Source: Copromyces sp. CBS 386.78
Taxonomy: Eukaryota > Ascomycota > Sordariomycetes > Sordariales > Sordariaceae
DNA: 64,000 nt
Assembly (NCBI GenBank): GCA_030685235.1
Contig: MU839152.1
Span: 1 to 64,000, forward strand
Direction: 5' to 3'
In this document: piece after piece, positions 33,758-45,318 of the stretch
Numbering within the stretch: position 1 is the stretch's first letter
Layout: each line of letters opens with the position of its first letter
Position numbers and translations under genes: made by a program
The notes under the pieces: model-generated
The model's input: the letters and a program-made list of their open reading frames with translations, nothing else
What the model was told of the DNA's origin: nothing
The model's database searches: none

Positions 33758-34776
33758 GGCATATCCGATTATCGGAGCAGACCCAAATTTTCCCCTCCTC
33801 GCCCCTCCTCCAAATCTCCAACCCCTCCACCGTGTCGCCCAGGAAAAACAACCGTCATACGATTTACTCGGTTCGCCGATGCCGAATACAGATTGATGTA
33901 TACGGTAGTCTGTGCTTCGGACATTCCTTCTAAAGAAAAAGACTGACACGGTCGAGCCGAGACAGCGATGCATGCTGTGGTGATAGCGACATCGATTATG
34001 AAGAGATCTTATCTTACCACGATTGCCAAACCGATGACGTATTCTCCCCGTTTCAGTGTAGACATCACCACCTGCCCCGCCCTACAAAGTGCAAGAACGA
34101 TGATAGCCCTTGACTTGACTGAATCACGGCTTGTTTCACAGATTGAATGGAAGGAAGGAGAACACCGCGATCAGTGGAAGCGAAAGCAGAAGGGAGCTTT
34201 CACTGGATGCAATGGAGTACTGTTGGAGACCTCTACCTAGTAACGTCGTGACTCGAGTTCCCGTCTTTGCCAGTGCACGATGCCACCAGCCCACCACCAC
34301 CTCCTTGCGGCGGCACAACGACAGAACCGGTAGCATTTTCCATTCCCGTCCATAGCACCCATTGATTGCGACCGAGTCTTACAAGTCCAAGTATCGTCAC
34401 CCAAAACACCTTGCAACCACCACCAGAAGCCGTCCCTACCGATCCGATACAGCGTAAAGCAACATTGTCCGCAGCGGTGGATGATCGACCAGTTACAGTC
34501 TGAACTCTGGATGCCACGGAGCCACTCAACCCAGCTCTTCCGAAAGTACCTACTACCTGCCGCAACCAAAGTACCTCCCATCAACCCGTACGCACCTATA
34601 CAGTAGTCGTGATTGACGTCGAACGATACCTCTATCGAGAGGAACGGACTGCAACCCACACCCTGGAGCGACAAGAGCGGAGGCTGCTAACCAGCCCGAC
34701 CTGACGCCGAGACCCCGAGAGCGAGCATATCGAGCGGAGGAAGATAAAGACAATCAGAGCAGCGTGGTCGGGGACA
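33758..34776. other. intergenic region and presumed 5' region of the NAD kinase gene
   Basis: Composition is balanced. Open frames of up to 145 codons occur on the minus strand but are low-complexity Trp/Arg-rich readings of the opposite strand with no domain. The sequence before 34777 has an in-frame stop without an intervening ATG, supporting the start chosen for the kinase. Confidence 0.5.
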
Positions 34777-36874
34777 ATGCCTGCTCCGGATCGTGAAAAG
34801 CAGCCCGAGAAGGATGACCACTCCAGTTCGAGTGAAGAGGACCAGAATGCGCTTGAGGTAGGGAATCAATACACTGCAGCCCCCCACGCCCGTCCATACC
34901 AAGCATGACCGAGAGCACAGCCTTGTGTCCCCTCTGTTCACTTCCACTTGCATACCCCTTCTCTGCCTGCTGCCCACTTGCCTACTATGCGCACTAGCTG
35001 AATTATGGCCCAATTGCCCTTTATAGGTCTCGTTCGATCCATCTAGTCCGTATCGACGCAAGAGCTCTCTGGTGAACAGCGATATCCGTGTTCCCCTTCA
35101 CCTCCGGCGGTCACAGCCGGCCAGGACAGAATGCCTCGTTCACCAGTTTCTCGACGCTCAGCGACGGCCCCCTAGACGCCAAAATACCCTAGATGGACAG
35201 TTTGACGGCGTTGCCAGCACCATAACAACCCCTACCGAGACCCGAAGTGCACTCGCAAGGGGCTTGTCCGACCTTGCTTGTGAAGCCGTCGATGTTACTC
35301 GTGAAAATGGCCAGGATCGGGTGCCTGATCCGAAAGGCTTCTCAAGCACTCCCAGTAACAGTGCCGCCAATGTGCGGGCCTGGAAGTTGTCGATAACCAA
35401 TGCCAACTCGAGCGATACTAGCGATGCTGGTCAGACTGATGAGAAGGAATGGAAAAGTGAGATCGTAAGAGCCACATGCTCGGATTCCACACAACCACCC
35501 GACACAGACCTAGACGAAAAGCACAGCAGACTCCTCACCAAGAAACAGTTGAGTGAGATGGCATGGGGCGTGAGGGAGCTAAGCCGGCGATTGGGCAGCG
35601 TGCGCTTGAAGTTTAAGATCAAGACCATCTTCGTGCTCACCAAGCCGCATGATCAGGAACTAGTTCCCAAGACACGCGCCTTGATCCGGTGGTTACTTGG
35701 TAAGGAACGCGACGTGCGCTATGCTGTCTATATCGACAAGGAATTGCGTAGCAACAAGAAGTTCGATGCACCCGGTTTGCTCGAAGAGGTCCGCAAGGAC
35801 TATGTTGAGTCTGGCGAGATCTCGGAGGAAGCCAGCAATGACATATCCCAACGTCTACGCTACTGGGATGAGGAAATGTGTCGGGCCAAGCCACAAACGG
35901 CCGACTTTGTAATAACTCTCGGCGGCGATGGAACCGTACTATTTGCGAGTTGGTTGTTCCAGCGCATCGTTCCGCCTGTGCTCAGCTTTGCCCTAGGAAG
36001 CCTAGGGTTTCTGACCAAGTTCGACTTTGACAACTATCAAGAGACATTGACAGCTGCCTTCACAGAAGGCGTCAACGTGGCTTTGAGGCTAAGGTTCGAA
36101 GGAACCGTCATGCGCAGTCAGAAGAAGACAAGGAAGCACATTACAGACGGCCCCGACGAAGATGGGAATCCATTAGACGCGGATGAGAAACCAAGCCACA
36201 CAAATGGTGGTGATGGACAGAATGAAGACGATACAAGCGAAGAGGAAGAGGAAGAGAGGAAACGAGATCTTGTAGAAGAACTCATCGGCGAGGAACAGGA
36301 TGATGAACGAACCCATCGACCAGACGGCACTTGGGAAGTGCTCAACGAGGTGGTGGTGGATAGAGGACCCAACCCAAGTAAGTCACATCTTTCGAAATCA
36401 CCACATGGGAGATTTTGTAGCTAACACACGTCCCTTCAAGCAATGTCATACATCGAGATCTTTGGAGATGACGAGCACTTCACCTCCGTTCACGCCGACG
36501 GCATCTGCGTTTCCACTCCCACAGGTTCAACCGCATACAACCTCGCCGCCGGCGGCTCCCTCTGCCACCCTGAGAACCCCGTCATGCTCGTGACCGCTAT
36601 TTGCGCTCACACGCTCTCCTTCCGACCCATCATTTTACCTGATACCATCGTGCTTCGTATTGGCGTGCCCTACGATGCACGAACCGGCTCTTGGGCAAGT
36701 TTCGACGGTCGTGAGCGTATCGAGCTCAGACCGGGCGACTACGTGACCATCAGCGCGAGCAGGTATCCGTTTGCCAGCGTTCAGGCGCAAGGAAGGAGAA
36801 GTGAGGAATGGATCAAGAGTATCAATGCGAAGCTTGGTTGGAACACTAGGCAGAAGCAGAAGACCTTTACATAA
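34777..36874 (+). CDS. utr1: ATP-dependent NAD kinase (Utr1 type)
   Basis: This enzyme phosphorylates NAD(H) to NADP(H), supplying reductant for biosynthesis and oxidative-stress defence, probably in the cytosol. There are three exons: 34777-34857, 35027-36377 and 36441-36874, giving 621 residues. The first exon encodes the acidic MPAPDREKQPEKDD start. Intron 1 (gtaggg...ttatag) is supported by an in-frame stop just before the acceptor, and intron 2 joins to give GPNPTMSYIE. The catalytic GGDGT motif is at about residue 325 (ITLGGDGTVLFAS), followed by GSLGFL, the NEVVVDRGPNP block and TPTGSTAYNLAAGG. A long acidic, low-complexity insertion (about residues 395-440) separates GGDGT from the NE motif, and the N-terminal 190 residues are Ser/Thr-rich and variable, both common in fungal family members. 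The window cannot show whether other NAD kinase paralogues exist. Confidence 0.92.
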
Positions 36875-37341
36875 AGAGGGTACTTGCTCTTGACTGAGGG
36901 CAGGGAGGGGCTCACATTTGTCTATGGGCCGAAGTACATGTGGGATATCACAAGCCAGCAGCACTCTGCCGGGGAAAGGAAAAGCTCAGCGAACTGTTTA
37001 GCGAGTGGCTTTTGCCATCGATGTTATCAAGCATCAAGGATGCTAGAGCATGAAAACCATGCATACTAGAAGCCATAACCAATTCCTGAATCATAATCTA
37101 AACAATGGGCAAATGTATCTTGGGGAGAACTGTCCTAAACCGAAAGTTTCAAACCGAACACCGCTGATGCATTATAACTCTGAAGTACAATCTAGTTTAT
37201 GCTGGTTGTGTATGTTCTCGACCAATCTATGATGCGCTTTCCAACTTCAACCACTTCAACCACGGCTAGTATATACATCCCACCGCTTTCTATCCATACT
37301 TCTCAACAACCACCCTAGCCATGTGCTTTATTTATACAGCC
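36875..37341. other. convergent 3' flanks
   Basis: This 467-bp interval lies between the stop codons of two converging genes and should contain both 3' untranslated regions and polyadenylation sites. No further gene is seen. Confidence 0.6.
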
Positions 37342-40083
37342 TTACAAAGGCGGCAACTCCTCTCTGCAAATCGGACACTGCAACCGATACTTCATCCACC
37401 CTTCCAAGCAATCGGTATGGAAAACATGTCTACACGGCGTAACCATGTATGCCTTTCTCACGAACACGCCCGTGATGCCCATGCCCGAAGCTGCTGATTC
37501 CGAGGAGGCCTTGTTGTTAAACACCGGCACCTCCAATAACTCGCGACAGATGGCACAGTCGACGGATCGCATGGTGACGCCCTTTTGTTTTTCTCGCTCT
37601 TTTTCTTTTTCGAGTTCGCGGTTTCTTGCGCCTCCTCCACTGACACTACTCTCGCCTGCCTCTGCTGTTGAAGCCGTGCCAGTCCCGGTCAAAGAGGGCA
37701 CACTCCACGCCCTTTCCATCCCCCTTTCTTCAACTGGCGACGCCACAGATCCCGTCGTCGACAACCCCGTCCCCGTCCTCGCCAGCCCAATCGGCAATGA
37801 CCCAACCTTACCACCCTCCAGATCATCATCCCTCAAAACAGGATGATAATCCCACGCCTCCCTCACCCAACCCCTCGGGACTCCGAACCTCGGTCCCAAC
37901 ACACTCTGGGCACACATAACCCAAAGCTGGATCCACGTCCACCCGACCAACACCAGAAACGCGTAGGGGTCAGGGTCAGCTAACAGGACGTTATCTTCCC
38001 TTAGGAAGAAATACGCAAAGGGAAGTAATCTCAAAGCAGATTGCCCGATCATGAATTGCCAGGTGAAAGCTTGCCGGGAATTACGTTGCGTGTTGCGGAT
38101 GATTTGCGGGACCCAGAGACTGAGGTAGAGGAAGGACAGAGTGTTCACGTAGATGGAGCGGAGGTGCGAGGGCCAGGAGGTGGCGACTGCGGAGAGGAAA
38201 AGGAGGAAGAGGCCGGATAGGACGAAGCGGCCGGCGATAGTGCTGAAGGGGGTTGGTGGGCGCGATGCGTTCGCCGCTGGTGGCTGGCCGGGAGTTCGAG
38301 CGGTGGCGGGGAGAGGGAGGGCGGAGGCGCCGGAGAGAAGGTTGGCTAGTTGTTCGGCTTCGTCGATGTCGCCGTCTGAGGGGACGATGATGGGTTGGCG
38401 AGGCTGAGCGGGAGCGCCGGGAGGAGCTGTTTGTGTTGTGGGTGGTTGAGGTTGAGTGATGGAGGGTTGAGTGGACGGCAACGTTGCTGTTGATGCAGCA
38501 CCGGCTTGTTCTCTTTCCCGCTCACGAATCCTCCTCTCTGGCTCTTGAATCTTCCAGACTTCTGATAGGAATGCGCCTTCGATGAACATGGATATGAATG
38601 CAGCAAATGTGACGAGCAAGCAAGGGAGCAGTGTGATTGTCGCGTTCAGACTCCAGGCGCAAGCAGTCACAAAAATCATGCCATCGGCAAAGAGCATGGT
38701 GCCTACAGTCCAGAAGCTCACCCGACCGGTAGTAGACGGCGTACTCGACTGTTTCATCTGTGCCTTGAAGAGCCATATCTGACCCAGCAAGACGGCAGCG
38801 AATGCAATCAGCCATTCTTTGGCCATGTAAGTGAACATGTCCTCCTTCATACCGACAAGATGTTCTCCATCGACCGAAGGGAACTCTGGCGGGCCCTTGG
38901 ATTCCAGGAAGAACGAGCAATCAGGAGACCATGCCACCATAGACGCGCGTAGATCGGGAATACTGCCGACGGGAGCCCCTGTGGGATGACGCAACTCGCG
39001 CTCGAGCTCCTCAATATAGGATTCGAGCAGCCGCAAACTGTCATACCGACGAGTGAGCTCGAGCGGGTGTAGTTGGATGTACATCACATACTCGCATTGT
39101 GCAGGGTAGCCGTCATCTTCCTCCATCCTCGAGCCCCACGGGTTGCCAGGGAAGCCATATTTACTCTTCTCTCTGGCCTGGATAATCTTGCCCAGCGTCT
39201 GATTCAGCAAATGCTGGCCGGTATGAAAGAAGTTGGGACCTGGTGCCAGGTGGGGAAGGCCAAAGATACCGTCGAACTTCTCGCTGCTCGTGGTCAGCAG
39301 AATAGCACCTTGCCGTGGCCAGTGAACGCCATGGAGCAACAAGCTCAAGCTGCTAGCCTCGCTTGCATCGTCCTGGATCGTAGCCACGGCCTGAATCTCC
39401 CTTGCCAAACTAGCACCCCTAGAAGTGTTGCCGTCAAACTTCTCTTCGTAAGCACCATCCCCTTCATCCTCGTCTATCCGCAACTCGATCTTCCCATGGT
39501 CGCCCGTAATGTTTCTCCCCCATTCACCAAGGCCACTAGGCCAAGTCGCCCCTGGTGCAATGGTACTGAGATTGTATCCCGCGGCTTGCCTGGCGACAGT
39601 TCCTGGTCGTCGCACCCAAGTGCCATGGAGAGTGCCCGTAGCGTTCTTCCATGTGCCGCTGCCGATATTGCGCTCCCAGCTGTCATCATACAACCGGCTA
39701 GCGGTAGCCGAGGGAAAGGCGTTCCGGCTCCATTCGTGACAACGGTTTCGGAACCGACCGAGGTCTTCCCACGCATACCCTTGCCCATCGAGTTGGCTAA
39801 ACCCCGTAATGTTTATGAACCGAGGGCCCTGTTCTTGATCGCCAGCTGGCCTGTCGGTTTCGGCAGGAGGCGCCGGTGACGAAGATAGTGGCGCATCAGG
39901 AGCAAAGTCACCCCATCGTGTGGTGTTCAGGACGTCGAGCGCACCCTGGAATCGAGCTTGTCGCTTGTGGGAGAGTTCAGGCGGCGTCAAACTAGCGGGA
40001 TCGCTACTGTCTGGGGAGAAGAAGACCCATAAAAGGATGAGGACTATCAGTAGAGCTCTGAAATCTGAGTTTTGAGAAGGCAT
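37342..40083 (-). CDS. dsc1: Dsc complex/Tul1-type transmembrane RING E3 ubiquitin ligase
   Basis: This is predicted to be the catalytic subunit of the Golgi/endosomal Dsc E3 ligase. In fungi the complex ubiquitinates membrane proteins and, in many species, activates SREBP-type factors for sterol and hypoxia responses. It is a single 913-codon exon. An N-terminal signal-anchor (about residues 9-22) precedes a long lumenal domain with many N-glycosylation sequons (NIT, NAT, NLS, NTS, NQT). Then comes a cluster of transmembrane helices (about 425-530 and 630-745) split by a Pro/Gln/Thr-rich cytosolic loop. The C-terminus has a RING-H2 domain, CAICRELLEVP...TPCRHVFHTDCLEGWM...CPICREELPPL, with all eight zinc ligands visible. 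Length and architecture match Tul1/DscA. The promoter region is shared with the divergent HSBP1-like gene. Confidence 0.93.
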   Translation of the reverse strand: MPSQNSDFRALLIVLILLWVFFSPDSSDPASLTPPELSHKRQARFQGALDVLNTTRWGDFAPDAPLSSSPAPPAETDRPAGDQEQGPRFINITGFSQLDGQGYAWEDLGRFRNRCHEWSRNAFPSATASRLYDDSWERNIGSGTWKNATGTLHGTWVRRPGTVARQAAGYNLSTIAPGATWPSGLGEWGRNITGDHGKIELRIDEDEGDGAYEEKFDGNTSRGASLAREIQAVATIQDDASEASSLSLLLHGVHWPRQGAILLTTSSEKFDGIFGLPHLAPGPNFFHTGQHLLNQTLGKIIQAREKSKYGFPGNPWGSRMEEDDGYPAQCEYVMYIQLHPLELTRRYDSLRLLESYIEELERELRHPTGAPVGSIPDLRASMVAWSPDCSFFLESKGPPEFPSVDGEHLVGMKEDMFTYMAKEWLIAFAAVLLGQIWLFKAQMKQSSTPSTTGRVSFWTVGTMLFADGMIFVTACAWSLNATITLLPCLLVTFAAFISMFIEGAFLSEVWKIQEPERRIREREREQAGAASTATLPSTQPSITQPQPPTTQTAPPGAPAQPRQPIIVPSDGDIDEAEQLANLLSGASALPLPATARTPGQPPAANASRPPTPFSTIAGRFVLSGLFLLFLSAVATSWPSHLRSIYVNTLSFLYLSLWVPQIIRNTQRNSRQAFTWQFMIGQSALRLLPFAYFFLREDNVLLADPDPYAFLVLVGWTWIQLWVMCAQSVLGPRFGVPRGWVREAWDYHPVLRDDDLEGGKVGSLPIGLARTGTGLSTTGSVASPVEERGMERAWSVPSLTGTGTASTAEAGESSVSGGGARNRELEKEKEREKQKGVTMRSVDCAICRELLEVPVFNNKASSESAASGMGITGVFVRKAYMVTPCRHVFHTDCLEGWMKYRLQCPICREELPPL

Positions 40084-40749
40084 TGCAGAACGTCCGAGTC
40101 GCGCCTTGTCATCTTTCCATGTGCCCTTGAAGTTGCTGTTGGCTTTGTCGCCTGGTTGTTGGGACCTTGATAGCTAGAGGCAGAGGAAGCTCAAGGGAGC
40201 ATCGTCGAGTGGTGATGTTTCGTATGGAGTGTGCTTCAGTTGAACTGTAAGATTTGGAATAATGTAATTATCATCGCGTGTCACTTGACGACCAAGATGG
40301 ATGGATGTTGTTGAGCTCGATGTGTTGTTTGGTTACGAAGAAATGGGGAAGCTGGGCCGCGGTGATGATGCTGGATGAAAGCGGCCGATGACAGCTCCCG
40401 CCATGCAAGCAGGGTATTTGTTAGTGCATACCTGCTGAACCCGGCTGATTTACAGTGTAAGGACAGTGCGTCCAGCTGCCACATGCTTCCATCTCCCGTC
40501 CCGGTGCCGGTCGCCCTGGCCTTGGTTCCGCGACCCATCCAGGCGGCTCGCCCGTAGCGCCTGCAGATGATGGAAATCATCCGCTGCCCTCAAGGTCCTC
40601 ATCCCTTTTCAACATCATCACACACGAAGCCTCTACACTAGCAGTGAGATAACTTTCACAAACCTGTTTGTCAAACGACTTCAACAGATCCTTGCGGTCT
40701 CCACAGTACAGTTTCCAGAAGACATCCACATCTTTCATCGAACATCACC
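40084..40749. promoter_or_regulatory. shared divergent promoter region
   Basis: These 666 bp separate the start codons of the E3 ligase (minus) and HSBP1-like (plus) genes, so both promoters and 5' untranslated regions lie here. A pyrimidine- and CA-rich stretch (about 40590-40749) precedes the plus-strand start. I did not identify specific factor sites. Confidence 0.55.
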
Positions 40750-41120
40750 ATGTCTGAAAATGGCGAGGCCGACACTACCACGAGCCCAACAGCGACCAAC
40801 GTAAGTCGGACATTTTCTCCGAACTTCTACGCCCATACATAGCTCACCTCGGCTGACCCCATCTCATAGTCGGCCGACGATGCCCGTCAAGAACTCTCAG
40901 TCCAGCTTGAGGATCTGCTGAATACCCTCTCGAACAAGTTCGCCGGTGTCTCCAGCGAGATCTTTGCCAAGAGTAAGATTTCATACGGTGTTTACTAGTT
41001 GAAGTCAGTGAAGTCAGTGAATGCTAACAGCCTTTGTCAGTGGACGAGATGTCAAGGCGCCTTGACAACTTGGAATCTCAAATAATGGCCGGGAAGGAGA
41101 AGCCAAATGGACCGGCCTGA
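40750..41120 (+). CDS. heat shock factor-binding protein 1-like coiled-coil protein
   Basis: This small protein of the HSBP1 family is, in animals, a trimeric or hexameric coiled coil that binds and attenuates heat shock factor and helps WASH complex assembly. The fungal role is less certain. There are three exons: 40750-40800, 40870-40972 and 41041-41120, giving 77 residues. Splicing restores SADDARQELSVQLEDLLNTL-type sequence followed by AKMDEMSRRLDNLE, the conserved HSBP1 core with hydrophobic heptads. The N-terminal 18 residues are acidic and Ser/Thr-rich. All introns are GT-AG and short (68-69 nt). Divergent from the Dsc E3 ligase gene. Confidence 0.88.
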
Positions 41121-41447
41121 TTTTATTTTTTTCGCCATGAAAGTAAACAAACCGCGTGCGAATAGGGGTCGGGTTCAGGAAACGTCATGTGTGAACCGAG
41201 ACATACTAGGATGATGGAGTTTTGGGAGTTTTACAGAGCAAGCGTCTTAATGTTTACGCAGGTGCGGTAGTTCACGTATAATATACCACGAACATGTCGA
41301 GCAGCAAGACATATCTCTCCTTCACGGTGTCATTTCAATAAGAAGCTGTGGGAACAGGTATTGGGACCAAATATTCGTTTATTCAGAAAAGGATCTATCA
41401 ATATACGCAGCCAGCTACGACTTGCTGTCTAGCTGTCAGCTGTGCAT
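41121..41447. other. convergent 3' flanks
   Basis: This interval lies between the stop codons of the HSBP1-like gene and the minus-strand PDI gene. It holds only presumed untranslated and terminator sequence. Confidence 0.6.
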
Positions 41448-42612
41448 TTAGAGCTCGTCCTTGACACCCTCGGCCGCCTTCTCAACGAACTTGCGGAGAA
41501 TGTTGACCTTGGCGGTAAGCTCATCAACCTTAGCCTGGGCAAGACCACCCTTCTTGAGGATACCCTCGAGACGGGCAAACTCCTTGGCGGCATAACCCTC
41601 GCTCTTGCTAAGCTTGTCGAAGACGCGGAGGTAGTAGTCGGCGTACTTGAGCTCGACAGAGTTCTTCAGGCTCTTAACAGCCTCCTTAGCCTCCTCGGCA
41701 ACCTCAGTCAGGGAGGCACCGCCAGTGTACTTGGTAACAATCTCATCGAGGGCAGCGAGGGTGCCAGCGACGGTATCAAGGCCACCACCGGGGGTACGGT
41801 GGGTGCCGGCCTTCTCGTTCAGGAACTCGACGAAATCAGCCTCGGAGCGGCCGCCGTTGTAGTCCTCGGGGGTGGTGCTTCCCTTGGGGAAGAACTTGAT
41901 CGTGGGGAAACCGGAGACACCATACTCGGCGGCGGATTTCTTGCCGTTGGGGGCATCGGCATCAACCTTGGCAATCGCGATCTCGGGCTCGCTGGCAAAG
42001 GTAGCGGCAAGCTTCTCCCAGGTAGGAGCGAGGTTCTTGCAGTCTATGAGTCTGTTAGTACAAAGGTTTCGAAAGAATAGATCTTGAATGTTACGTACGG
42101 CCGCACCAGGGAGCAGTGAAAGCAACCAAGACGTTCTTGTCGCCGCCAATAGCGCCGCTGAAGGTGGCATCGTTGAGAATGCTGACAAGGCTGGGAGCAG
42201 AACCCTTCTTCCTGGACTTGACACCGGTCTTCTCGGCGATGAAGCTCGACAAGCTCTCCAAATCACGTCCACCCTTGTAGTCTACCGGCTTCTCGCTCTT
42301 GCCATCGAAGAACTTGAGAGTGGGAAAGCCTTGGACACCGAAGCGCTTGCCCAACTCTCTCTCAGCATCGGCATCGACCTTGGCGATCTGAACCTTGTCC
42401 TTCGCGTACTCGAAAGCGGTAGCAAGCTCCTCGTAAACGGGGGCGAGGGTCTTGCAGTGGCCGCACCAGGGCGCAAAGAACTCGACGAGGGTGGGCTTGC
42501 CGGACTTGAGAACGACATCGTCAAAGTTGGAGGGGATGAGGTCGAGGACGGCAGACTTGGCCGCAACGGCAGCAGCCAAGCTGGCTACCACCAAGCTCTT
42601 GAGGAGGACCAT
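41448..42612 (-). CDS. erp38: ER protein disulfide isomerase, two thioredoxin domains (ERp38/TigA type)
   Basis: This enzyme catalyses disulfide formation and exchange during folding in the endoplasmic reticulum lumen. Two exons (42612-42099 and 42043-41448) give 369 residues. A signal peptide (MVLLKSLVVASLAAAVAA) is followed by thioredoxin domain a (about 20-125) with FFAPWCGHCK and domain a' (about 140-245). The a' active site CGHC is rebuilt by splicing, since the intron falls between CG and HC. A helical ERp29-like domain (about 265-365) ends in KDEL, the retrieval signal. Length and a-a'-D order match Neurospora ERp38 and Aspergillus TigA. Strong codon bias creates long open frames on the opposite strand, which are not genes. 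It is divergently transcribed from rps29 across about 0.8 kb. Unfolded-protein-response control is likely for the family but no element was confirmed. Confidence 0.94.
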
Positions 42613-43433
42613 GGTGTGTGAAGAAGCGTGTGGATGAAGCTGTTGGTCAACAACGCTCTGTAGGTTGTGTTAGAGAAGAAAGAGAAGAGAAGACCAGCCG
42701 GCGCGAGATGTCCTCTTTTGGAACTTGGCTGTTGGTGGCAACGAACCTCAAACAGTGGGCAAAGTATCCTAAATTGGTAAAGTTCCAAATGGATGGTTTG
42801 AAATCAGATGGAAACTTGGGCGAAGATGCCACTTTGCGCTTTGCTGGCAACATCGAAAGTTGTCCGCCTGGTCAACAGCCACTGGTCGAACCTTTGTGAT
42901 CCTTGCCAGTTGGTCGTGTCAGCGCTCAGAGCTTCTCCAAAATCCCCTGAAATTCGTCGTCCGAGTCGCCGAAGCCCCGCATGCTGCGGTCATTGGTGGG
43001 GCCTTCAGAGCTCAGGTCCGTCTGCAGCCGCACTGTGTCCAGAGCGGTGTGCAACCGCGATAAGGCGATAAGAAACTTTCTTCTATCGATAAGACCTCGA
43101 GAAAATCAGCCACAGCATGACTGCGCCACTGGGTCGCTCCTTCCTGCCCCTGCCTTGTAAGGTGCACATCGCACCAGCCACATTCATCTGCCACGCAACT
43201 GTGCACTGAGAGTGCCAAGACCGACGTGCACAAGCCCTGGCGGCAGTGGACGAGGGCAATTGCTGCCGGACCGGACCCGCGAAACCGCCCACAGAAAAAT
43301 CTCGCCCCATATTTGGCAACCCTCTTGCGAAAAAAACCACCTCCCCTCCCCCCCAGCCCGACAGACCAAGTCATCGTCAACCCGCCGCCCGCCAACGATT
43401 TTCTCGCTGCGACAGCAAAACCCGAAAATCAAG
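42613..43433. promoter_or_regulatory. divergent promoter region of the PDI and rps29 genes
   Basis: These 821 bp between two divergent start codons contain both promoters. No protein gene is recognised. No specific regulatory motif is claimed. Confidence 0.55.
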
Positions 43434-44083
43434 ATGTCTCACGAATCCGTCTGGAACTCCCGCCCCCGCACGTACGGCAAGGGCGCCCGCTCTTGGTAAG
43501 GATTATTATTCAACAATCCACAATCCATACATACATTACACCTGAGCAAGAGATGGGAACAGGGAATGACATTTGGGGGCAAAATTATTTCTGGGGCCAA
43601 ATGGACGTTTGGGGAATTCGAAAGAAAAGGGAGAATGGGGAAATCGTGAAATGATGGAGGAGGGAAATACGGCTTCACCACTGAGATTTTGACGGAAAAC
43701 TGAAGTTCAAGTTGCTAACGGGGCGTTTTTGACATTGTTTAGCCGTGTCTGCACCCACTCTGCTGGTCTCATCCGCAAGTACGGCCTCAACATCTGCCGT
43801 CAGTGCTTCCGTGAGAAGGCCAACGATATTGGCTTCACCAAGGTAAGAGAATACACCACGGGCAGAAAATGGCGGAATTGCGCACGCGACTGGAACAGTG
43901 GAATGGAAATCAGCGGTGCCTCGAAACGAGAGAACACACATCTTGCGACATCAAAAAGAGAACCTCTACGGCCCGGGGGTTCCCAAACACTGTTCCCAGT
44001 CGCGTAAAGCAAGGGTCGTCATGGGGAAAAGAATCAAGAGGACATGGCTAACTCGCTTGTTTTCTCTTTTGTAGCACCGCTAA
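43434..44083 (+). CDS. rps29: 40S ribosomal protein S29 (uS14)
   Basis: This is a small zinc-binding protein of the 40S head. There are three exons: 43434-43495, 43743-43842 and 44075-44083, giving 56 residues. The start [20 protein letters not shown] is followed, after splicing, by CRVC...[14 protein letters not shown], the two CxxC pairs that bind zinc, and [12 protein letters not shown]. The last exon is only nine bases long (His-Arg-stop), giving the FTKHR ending typical of fungal S29. The first Cys codon of CRVC is split by intron 1. The length equals the family norm. Confidence 0.95.
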
Positions 44084-45318
44084 TTCCCCCCCTTTCTTGA
44101 CATGATGGGAGGTTTTGGTGGAGGACGATGATGAGGGGAGGACACAAAGGGTCACAACATCATCAGAGCCGAGTTCCAAATCGTTTCGTCATCTTACGGG
44201 AAATGCAATAAATGTCCAGCCAAAACAACTTGTCTATCGCGCGCGACGTGTCCCTATATCATACGGTTTTGGACGACACGACGATGGAAATCTCGATATG
44301 GATTAGGGGGAACAACGACACTGGAAAATGGGGACGTTCAACTTGATTCATGACAACCACAACACGAGACGACACGACGACAACTTTTACGAAAACGAAC
44401 GAAGCAGCAATGCTTCTTGTTCATTCATCACATCCCCTGGAGTTTTTGCTTGCTTGGTTCTCCTTCGGGATTCGGGTTTTGGGGCCTGCGGAGTTAGCAC
44501 AAGCAAAAGAGGAACAGGGCGGCGGACTGAGGAACAGCAGAGGTTAGACTTTTGTCTGTTTCTCTCCCATCGAGCGATCAATAGACCGGCGTGATTCTTT
44601 GGTCAACCAGCATTCTGTCTCCTTCCATCTTTCTTGAACTGTGATCTGTGACTTTCGTATGTTCTCCGTCGAGTGTCGGTGCACAACTCGTGCGAACCTT
44701 GATGACCATTGGTGGACTTTGAATAGCAAGTGCTTGGCCATGAACCAATATGCTGCTCTGCTTTCAACAAGCATTCATATGAAGTCTAACTATATCAAAA
44801 GACAATCTCGAGAGCTTCGCCAATGAACTATTATGTTTTGGTATAATTGAAAGCTCGGGATGTCTTGCTTCTCATCATTTCACCGAGGCATAAGACGCAA
44901 ACATTGACTTGATGCTTTTTTACTTCTATCATTGCTTTTTCGAACCCTCTATACTACAAGATTAACCAGACAATCAGAGAAGAATATGAGGGGAGAGATC
45001 ATCACTAGGACCCAGACAGAAACATCTTTGTACAAAACAACATGGCAGGCTTCCCAAAAAAAAAAAAGGCATTTCAGATCCATGAACATTCATTGCTTTA
45101 CATCGTACACTGTAGGTATATTTCTCTTTGAACTCCTGACCAACATACCCGCCTCTTTTGGCGGTGCTCGCGGTCCCTTTTCCCTTGTATGTGTGTGTGT
45201 GTGTGTGTGTGTTCTACTACCTCACCGGGGGCTCGTCTCGGCTCCTTGGCTCGACGTCAGATATCATTACATAGCATTTATTTACAACCTCAACATCTCA
45301 TTGTGAGTAGTTGATAGT
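44084..45318. other. convergent 3' region between rps29 and tuf1
   Basis: No gene is recognised. It contains a TG microsatellite near 45190 and a short A-run near 45056-45067. Open frames here are short and lack domains. Confidence 0.5.
45190..45212. repeat. TG dinucleotide microsatellite
   Basis: There are about eleven consecutive TG units downstream of the tuf1 stop codon, outside coding sequence. Confidence 0.9.

Noticed and set aside
35072..35080. NAD kinase starting at 35072
   Set aside because: That codon is GTG. The frame continues upstream to a splice acceptor at 35026, and a good ATG exon with matching donor lies at 34777-34857.
41442..42621. Plus-strand open frames opposite the PDI gene
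   Set aside because: Gly/Leu/Val-Glu-rich antisense shadow of biased codons. The minus strand has complete thioredoxin domains and KDEL.
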